From: Ciborinia camelliae
Taxonomy: Eukaryota; Ascomycota; Leotiomycetes; Helotiales; Sclerotiniaceae
Assembly (NCBI GenBank): GCA_025890175.1
Contig: JANPYM010000007.1
Coordinates: 558,121-622,120, forward strand
Length of the DNA stretch: 64,000 bases
Direction: 5' to 3'
Shown here: in pieces, positions 57,600 through 64,000 of the stretch
Layout: the number at the start of each line of letters is the position of its first letter
How positions within the stretch are numbered: position 1 is the stretch's first letter
Notes under the pieces: model-generated
Seen by the model: the letters and a program-made list of their open reading frames with translations, nothing else
Databases searched by the model: none
Told to the model about the DNA's origin: nothing
Program-made: the position numbers and the translations under genes

Positions 57600-59251
57600 T
57601 TCTTTATGTAGCTCTTTAAGTCTTTATTGTATCGAAACTTTGCAGTCTGTAGATACACTTCTGGGAATTGCTTCCACTAATCACATTGAGCACTTTTCAC
57701 CAAGTTTGTGCTGGTATGTGGATACTCCATTGAACGTCGAGGTGTACAAAAGACTCGAATTATGTTGTAAAGAGGCTCGAGAGCTGGTGAAAATATCGGG
57801 TATCAATCATATCACGTCTTTATGTCTTGCCAGAATGGCTAAGAAATCTCACTTCTGTTTTTCCACGTACTGCACCTCTTCGTATTCCTAGACCGTGAAG
57901 GATTTAACCGCATACATCCTGAAGTCAATGGATGTAATAATCACACTCTTTGCCACTTTCTTGATGGATATGACTGTTGGTTCACATTGAAAGAGTGTCT
58001 GCTAATCTTAAACAGTCTCTAGGAGGCAATTTCATTACCACAAGGCCTCTCTCAAGTTCGTGTCACTGAGATCCTTCGAGAACTACAGCAAGGATGATTG
58101 CGCGAGTTTTCAGGCAGAATAGAGTTTGATTAAAACTCATATCAAGTCATCGTCTTCGATTATGTCGCCATTCTTTGCGAGTTGCAGCTGCGATCCTTTT
58201 TCTCCAGAGTTGTCATCTTGCATTATAGGAAGGTACATTCAGTATGCTGTCAACGCGAACGGTGCTTCCGACTCCCAAAAGCGATTGAATTCGTACGAAA
58301 AACAACATACAGTTGACCGTCAGAAATAATAGTCATGACTCCTATGGCAAGGCGACCGGTGCCGGTGTTGTTGCAATCTAGACCCAGTATTTGGAAAATA
58401 TCGAGAGACTGGATTGTCGATCAAACTATTACACTGGAAAAGCAATCAAATTTGATCGGCGTTAGCGTTATTGGGATTTTGACTGTAACCAATATCCAAG
58501 GATTGGTAATTGTTGGAGAAACATTCGAGTTGTTTGTCCATCTGGTGGATACTCTCAAGGCAAAGGTCATGGTCATGGTCAATTAGTATCTAAATATGAA
58601 CTGCAGTAGATTAAATGCTCGGCTTGGAAGTTGTTACTGCAGATGTTGATCTTATTGCCGCTTCTACGGTCGAGAACGAAGACTTGTACTGGCGGCGGAG
58701 GAACTTATGGAGTAGTTCTATCTATAACGCAGAGCACGCCCGGGCGAACGGACAACTGCTGCTAGTCTTACGTTCACTAGCGCAGGGATATCACAAGATG
58801 AATTTTTGAATTGGTGGAGACGTTCATCAGAAGTCTTCCTGCTTTGGCTGATGCGGGGCCGTTAGCGTTTGGCTGTTGGCAAAATCCTCTTTTACAATGA
58901 AGCCTGCTTCGGGGATTGGACTACCTAGTTCAGAATCTGGATGAAATTATGCATCCTACTGTCATAAAGCTGGAGAATAATCATTTTAAAGACAGACATA
59001 TATTATATTTGCTCTCCTGGCAGTGTTATCAAGTATTAAAGAACGACTCAAAGGCGTATTCGACTATAGAAAGCAACTAATCCATCTCAGCCGCAATGAA
59101 TTGTGCATCCAATTTTCCCTTTCCGCTAGAGCTTTTGGAATGATCAAAGCTAGGTGCTTGAAGACATTAAAGATAGTTCATATTACCCAAACATTGTCCA
59201 CACATGTCAGAAAACAAGCATACAAATCCCTATTTTCATATCACCAAAATA
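57600..59251. other. 1.65-kb region with no convincing gene
   Basis: Base composition is close to that of genes, but the longest frames (57592..57891, 58335..58586, 58615..58809, 59023..59268) are short, carry no recognised motif and are not joined by clear splice signals. It might be a decayed gene, a long non-coding transcript or simple spacer. Confidence 0.4.
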
Positions 59252-60367
59252 TTAAGAAAACAGATTAGGAAGCGACTTCATAAAGGAACTAGCCTTGACA
59301 ACAATTTCTTGTGCTCTCAACATTCTCTGGATATCTTTTTTGACTTCGTATTCGATGACGCTAGTAAAAGCCGATGCTTCGGAGGTGACATTGTTTGCGT
59401 CCTTCACAATAGCAATGAAAGCCATGAAATTAGGCGCAATGATGTCTTGATACTGTTATAAATGTTAGTGATTGTTAGCTGTAGAATATCAAGCACAGGT
59501 TACTCACTCCCATCCAGCTGATATTTCGCTTGGCAGATGAATCGCTAGTATCCCTAAACCCCCATGGCATACTGGAGTTAGGCAACCCCGCTCGATCAAT
59601 ATACATATTCCAGCTATGGTACATCTCGAAGGCATCATCTAATGATGGTAATTCTGTGGTTGAGAATCCATTTTCTTGCATCTTAGCCAGAGTGGTCACA
59701 GCTAATATCTCGGGGAATTTGTAGTCCCGGCTGCATCGTGGAGGCGTCATAATCTGCCCGCTTTTGGCTTGCGCTGACACGAGATCTCCAAGCTCAAGCA
59801 TCTGGAGTATTTGCGCAATGTTGGTGGCAGTGTCGACGGTGTAGCTCCATTTGCTCTCGCTGGGATCCGGCGGTTGTGGCATACCTTCGGGAGGCCAGAT
59901 GCGGGGTTGAGGGTCGCCGTAATCCAATGTGACGGTTTTTGTGTCTGCGCCGGTACCGCTACCAGGTATAGTACCTATGATAGGTAGGCCAGATCCAGAA
60001 AAGGTGACTGTTTTTGGATTCGGACCGGGCGCGGGGGTTTTCCCATATGATGCTGGCACGACATAGTACCTCCCGCCGTAATCAATGTTTCCCCAATCTT
60101 GGGATGCTAAAAGGGGCGTAAGCGATAAAGCTCGTTATGAAATTAGGAAAGTCTTGTGACGTACACATGATTGATTAAATAAACGTGATTGATAGAAAAA
60201 GTAAAGATGATCAGAATTTGATGTGTGGGATAGAATTGTAGAAGTCGATCCAAGTTTGGCGGGAAATATGTTTGTATATATAGACAGAGCCTGGAACCCC
60301 GCACTCGAGTTTTGACAGCTTTCAACATACCGAAGCCCGGTGGTGGTGAAGGATGAGCCGTTGCCAT
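59252..60367 (-). CDS. hypothetical protein
   Basis: Not recognised. Three exons: 60331..60367, 59508..60106 and 59252..59452; 278 residues. The first exon encodes only 12 residues (MATAHPSPPPGF) and is followed by a 224-nt intron, so this boundary is less certain than the second (55-nt intron, phase 0). The product has a Gly/Pro/Thr-rich N-terminal half with two TVT-containing stretches (NPKTVTFSGSGLPIIG and DTKTVTLDYGD) and a helical C-terminal half (TNIAQILQMLELGDLVSAQ; ISWMGYQDIIAPNFMAF; KKDIQRMLRAQEIVVKAS). No signal peptide, membrane segment or catalytic motif. Confidence 0.65.
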
Positions 60368-61754
60368 GATGTAATAGGATTTATGGTGTGTCAGAAAGGA
60401 TAAAGTATTGATATATCCTCAAGGTCCTAATGGTAGTAGTGATGGTGACAGCATTTCAATTGTTGTTGAAGGTAACAATGATGATTGGCAAAAGAAGCGG
60501 GGTTCGATAGTTTATTACCACAAACGCAAATAGGCATTTGGAGAGGGTAGTTGAGATTGAACCATGATTGGTAGACGCTTACATCAAAATTTACTCAAAT
60601 ATAGAACTTGCGTAAGATAACATACTCCTCATCGCAGATGATACCAACATTGAATGAGTTTCCTTACCAATAAATCCGATTGTGAAACGTCGAAGAGAAT
60701 TTTGTAAAATCTCAGGGATTGGAATCAGCCAGCCACAATCTGCAAGTTTGAACTGAAAGTTGATTATAGAAGGTTCGCGACAACCAAAAACCGGAAAAGG
60801 AGACATAAAAACCTCGAAATTTCATGCAAGTGTTCAAATTCGGCTAACCTCCCCATTAATGAAACAAGTTCAGTGAAGAGAAATTGGCAGCCTAGACAGC
60901 GGGAAAGCTTACACAGAAACCTTTAAAGGCATGCACGTTATACGATATTTCCATGAATGTTTGTCTACAATTTGGTATAGCCTTCGTGTTACTTGATAGC
61001 AGTTTGTTGGTGTCAGATACCTGATATGCACTCTAACTATCTTGTCATCGATGGTATGCTCCACCGCTTGATTCTTCTTGTTGATCTACGCTTCCTATTC
61101 GTGGCTATACAGAAATTTATGCAATGAAAACTGTCATCGAGTAGAGTCTTGAAATTTTGACACATTTTGCTTGAGATGGCCGATGAGTCCTGGCAAGCAG
61201 GCGTTGCGTTGCTCGTATATCTTGATATGTATGCCGGTCTGATGAGCCACCATAACCTTCGAACAGAATCAATCCCACTACCACTCGACATTTTCTTTAC
61301 AAAGTCATTTCCGAACGAGATCGTTCAGTGATTGATTGGTGGTTGATACATTACCGTCCCGTAATAATCGAAACCTATGTAAAAAACCTAGAGATTGTAG
61401 CTTAAGCAAATCTACTATAACTGTATATATAAAATTCTATAGTGGTAGTCAACCAAAATCAAGAGATGTTGAGGGTCTGGTTTACTTGGGATCACTTGAT
61501 TCCAAGACACGCCAAAATTTATATTTCATCTCTATACAGTTCCATTTCAGTCCACATACTGAACTATAGCGCGGAGTATGAACAGGGTATCATTTATCCT
61601 AAAGCTAAACGCTAAAAAATTAAAGGAATTTTCTATCCTATCATAAATCATGTTTCATGCCTCGTTTCGCTTTCTTCACTTGTCTTCTAATAGCGCCCAA
61701 TCTCCATCGTTTTCCTCGTCTTCTTCACAGTCACTCCTTCAGTATTCTTTCCAT
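60368..61754. other. intergenic
   Basis: About 1.4 kb, moderately AT-rich. Frames at 60591..60806, 61037..61291 and 61336..61569 are short and without features. No RNA gene seen. Confidence 0.5.
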
Positions 61755-63979
61755 TTATGCAATAATAAGCTGCAAAACCAAGTTAGCCTTGACCTTCGAA
61801 CAGTAAAGTCAAAAATAGTGCATACCTCAATAAGCTTATCAGTCAAAGCAGTACACTCTCTAGCGACCTCATGATGGCCCTGGTACGTCGAATTCTTCCA
61901 TAAACCTCCAAAGCCTATACTAGCCAACACTCTATCCAAAACATCTGCGTTCTCCATCGCGGCCGAGAACTGAGGGTTTGATGTGATTGTGCGTAGTAAT
62001 TGATGGGCAGATTCGAGTGTGACCGAATTTTGGCAGGACATAAGCACATCATCTAGTATACTGATGATTGGACCGGACCTACTTGAAGTTAGCAAGGATA
62101 TTCATGTGGAGGTACATAGAAAAGATGGCTTACAGGCGTAGCATGACATTTGTCGATGATGATATGGCAAACTTATTAAGCCATCGGAATGAACGTGTTT
62201 GTATGGTATCATCTAAATAGTGAAAGTCGACCAGACCAATAGCGCAAGTAAGGAGTAATTCTTTCTCATTGAGAGCTGCGAGTTGCATTATGCTACCAAT
62301 ATCCGATTCTACATATGGAACGTGATCCTCTTGGGTAGCATTAGCAAGCCATAGGCTATGCCCTGCATCTTCTGGATTGATTGCTCGACTGAGTAAAAGA
62401 AGAAGATATGGCATGCAACTGATATCTTGTGGAAACGACATCCCGTTAGGTGCATTTGCGACGGTCGTGTCAAGAAATGTTGATATAACACGCATAGCAG
62501 TAGATCTTGTCAATGAATCCGTCATACCTTTAACCATGCACGCAGAAACCGCAAAATGGAAATTGTCCGCGGTGAAGTGAATCCCGTATATCTCATCTAG
62601 TTGTATTGCTGCTTCATCGAGTGTCGCTCGGCCTTGTAGTAATGTCGAAATCATGCGCCCGTCACTGAATTCGCCAGAGGCTCCGATATTGAGTAGTACA
62701 GCATCTAGGAACATCGCGGCGCAGTTGAAAATTCCAATTGGAACCAATCTCACAAGGGATAACGCAAGCCAGAATAGTTGTGTTCCATAACGTGACGCTG
62801 AGGGTAGCTTATCCATCATCTTGGTTAAAGCTGTGACTATAGCAATCATCATTTCACTGTCACTATCGTCCATATATCGGCCGATGCTGCTTCTAAGTGC
62901 TACGAGCACTTGATAAAGTAGATCGTCATCCACGTCTTCCCGAGCCAGACAACCCATGACAGTAAAGGCTCTGGGTTGAATGGCCGGATTGCTCTGGAAA
63001 GCAGTGCTTGCCACCAAGCTCATCCATCTGGCACGCCACGCGTTTGACAGATCGACAGTTGGAGCCGCTACAATACTTATATCGGACAGCAGAGTTGCAA
63101 GAGATTCCGTGGCTAACAATGCTGAAGCTCCAGAGTCTTGCGATGAGGGAAGAGAAGCACCATCCCTTGATGCCATGCTTAACAGAGATTCTTGCCGAGG
63201 CTCCGAGATTGATGATAACAAAACCTTCAATTTGGCAAGTTTACTTTCCTCCAATGCAAATGTGGTACACATAGCATGAATAGTATTGACAAGCAAGCGA
63301 TGAACGATCAGTCTCAAACCAGACGAGCCTGTATTGGCTAGCATGGTGACGAGATGGAAGACTTCAGGAAGGTATAATTGGGATTGGACACCACTGTCGA
63401 ACGAAACAGACAAGCAGAGTCTTAAGAGAACACAGATCTCGCCCCAAACAGTGTTTTCGTGAAGATGCCTTGTTGGACGAAGTGAAGTACGATTGAGAGC
63501 CTTTCGAAGCCTCGAGATTAATTTCCCCCGAATTGTAATCGTGCCGAGTGAGGCAAGAATAGAACCTAAAATCTCGGTCCGCTCATCATCGATACCAAAA
63601 GTAAGAGCCGGTTTAAGAATCTCCTCCAAGAATATATCCATATATACCTCATCCTTGCAAATCGCGGGCCAGATGATTTGTTCCAGGGTAGTGCTGAGAA
63701 CAACATCAGATATGGCAACCTCAATAAGCTTTCTGAATATCACGGCGACTTTATCTCTTCCTTTATCACTATCCGCCTCATTTGGTATGAGATGAGTTCT
63801 CAAACTTGGTAGCCAAGGGGCCATGTATGCTAAGCTCAAGGGTCTTTGCGAATACGGAAAACTTTCCCACCCAACGAAAAATTCATTGAGAAAATCTCCC
63901 GTCAGCTGGGGCTCAGAACGAGCCAATTGCGCACTAATCTCAATGATGAACTGTGATGGGTTTAAAGGAACACATAATT
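61755..63979 (-). CDS. Ras GTPase-activating protein, Ira/neurofibromin family, C-terminal part (cut by window edge)
   Basis: Three exons are visible: 62134..63979, 61826..62078 and a 15-nt terminal exon 61755..61769; the gene continues beyond 64000, where an intron (GCTAAC branch site, CCAG acceptor) begins at 63980. About 705 residues are present. The first part matches the post-GAP HEAT-like region of neurofibromin: LTGDFLNEFFVGWESFPYSQ, LSLAYMAPWLPSLR, TVWGEICVLLRLCLSVSFD and LPEVFHLVTMLANTGSSGLR. The GAP and Sec14/PH domains must lie outside the window. Family knowledge: accelerates GTP hydrolysis on Ras and so dampens cAMP/PKA signalling in fungi. The last exon gives a short LIIA tail; its boundary rests on splice signals only. 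Confidence 0.85.
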
Positions 63980-64000
63980 CTGGAATTTGTTAGCAACAAT

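Overview
The window is nuclear DNA of a filamentous ascomycete. Genes carry short introns (41 to about 240 nt, mostly near 50 nt) with GTRNGT donors and CTAAC-type branch sites, intergenic regions are rich in simple repeats, and proteins such as a fungal phytochrome, Ssr3/Snf12, HymA/Mo25, Pkh/PDK1, Rav1 and an Ira/neurofibromin RasGAP are recognisable. The recurrent palindrome TACCTAGGTA and the general look suggest a leotiomycete of the Botrytis/Sclerotinia type; this is an inference, not a demonstrated identification.

Layout, left to right. 1-1240: N-terminal part of a phytochrome histidine kinase (minus, runs off the left edge). 1.2-6.6 kb: long non-coding stretch holding a 368-bp MITE-like element and, about 350 bp further on, a GC-rich cluster of four hairpins that look like bacterial intrinsic terminators. 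6.6-12 kb: three minus-strand genes (SDR oxidoreductase, SWI/SNF subunit Snf12, Mo25/HymA). 12.8-17.5 kb: PRMT3 and an OPT-family transporter (plus). 18.6-21.35 kb: a 1.35-kb direct repeat split by ten Ns, almost certainly two overlapping contig ends that were not merged. 21.1-24 kb: PDK1-like kinase (minus). 26.8-29.2 kb: a Ser/Pro-rich protein of unknown function. 31.1-34.2 kb: sterol-glucosyltransferase-like GT1 enzyme with a likely frameshift near its 3' end. 35.8-39.2 kb: a P/Q-rich repeat protein and a GMC oxidoreductase (minus). 40-43.4 kb: cytosolic isoleucyl-tRNA synthetase with a Gcn4/Cpc1-type TGACTCA upstream. 43.8-44.1 kb: a 59-residue twin-CX9C protein (NDUFAF8-like, three tiny exons). 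44.8-53.1 kb: Sfi1 and Rav1 (plus). 54.2-60.4 kb: a prion-like Q/G/Y-rich protein, an alpha/beta hydrolase, and an unrecognised protein. 61.8-64 kb: C-terminal part of an Ira/NF1-type RasGAP (minus, runs off the right edge).

The genes are independent eukaryotic housekeeping and signalling units, not an operon or a biosynthetic cluster. Several act in growth and signalling (Ras-GAP, PDK1, Mo25, phytochrome), but nothing in the sequence links them beyond proximity. I did not find a convincing new multi-gene system. The most unusual items are the hairpin cluster, the MITE, the unmerged contig overlap, the tiny twin-CX9C gene and the PRMT3 with a degenerate zinc finger. All exon boundaries were placed by hand from splice signals and frame arithmetic.
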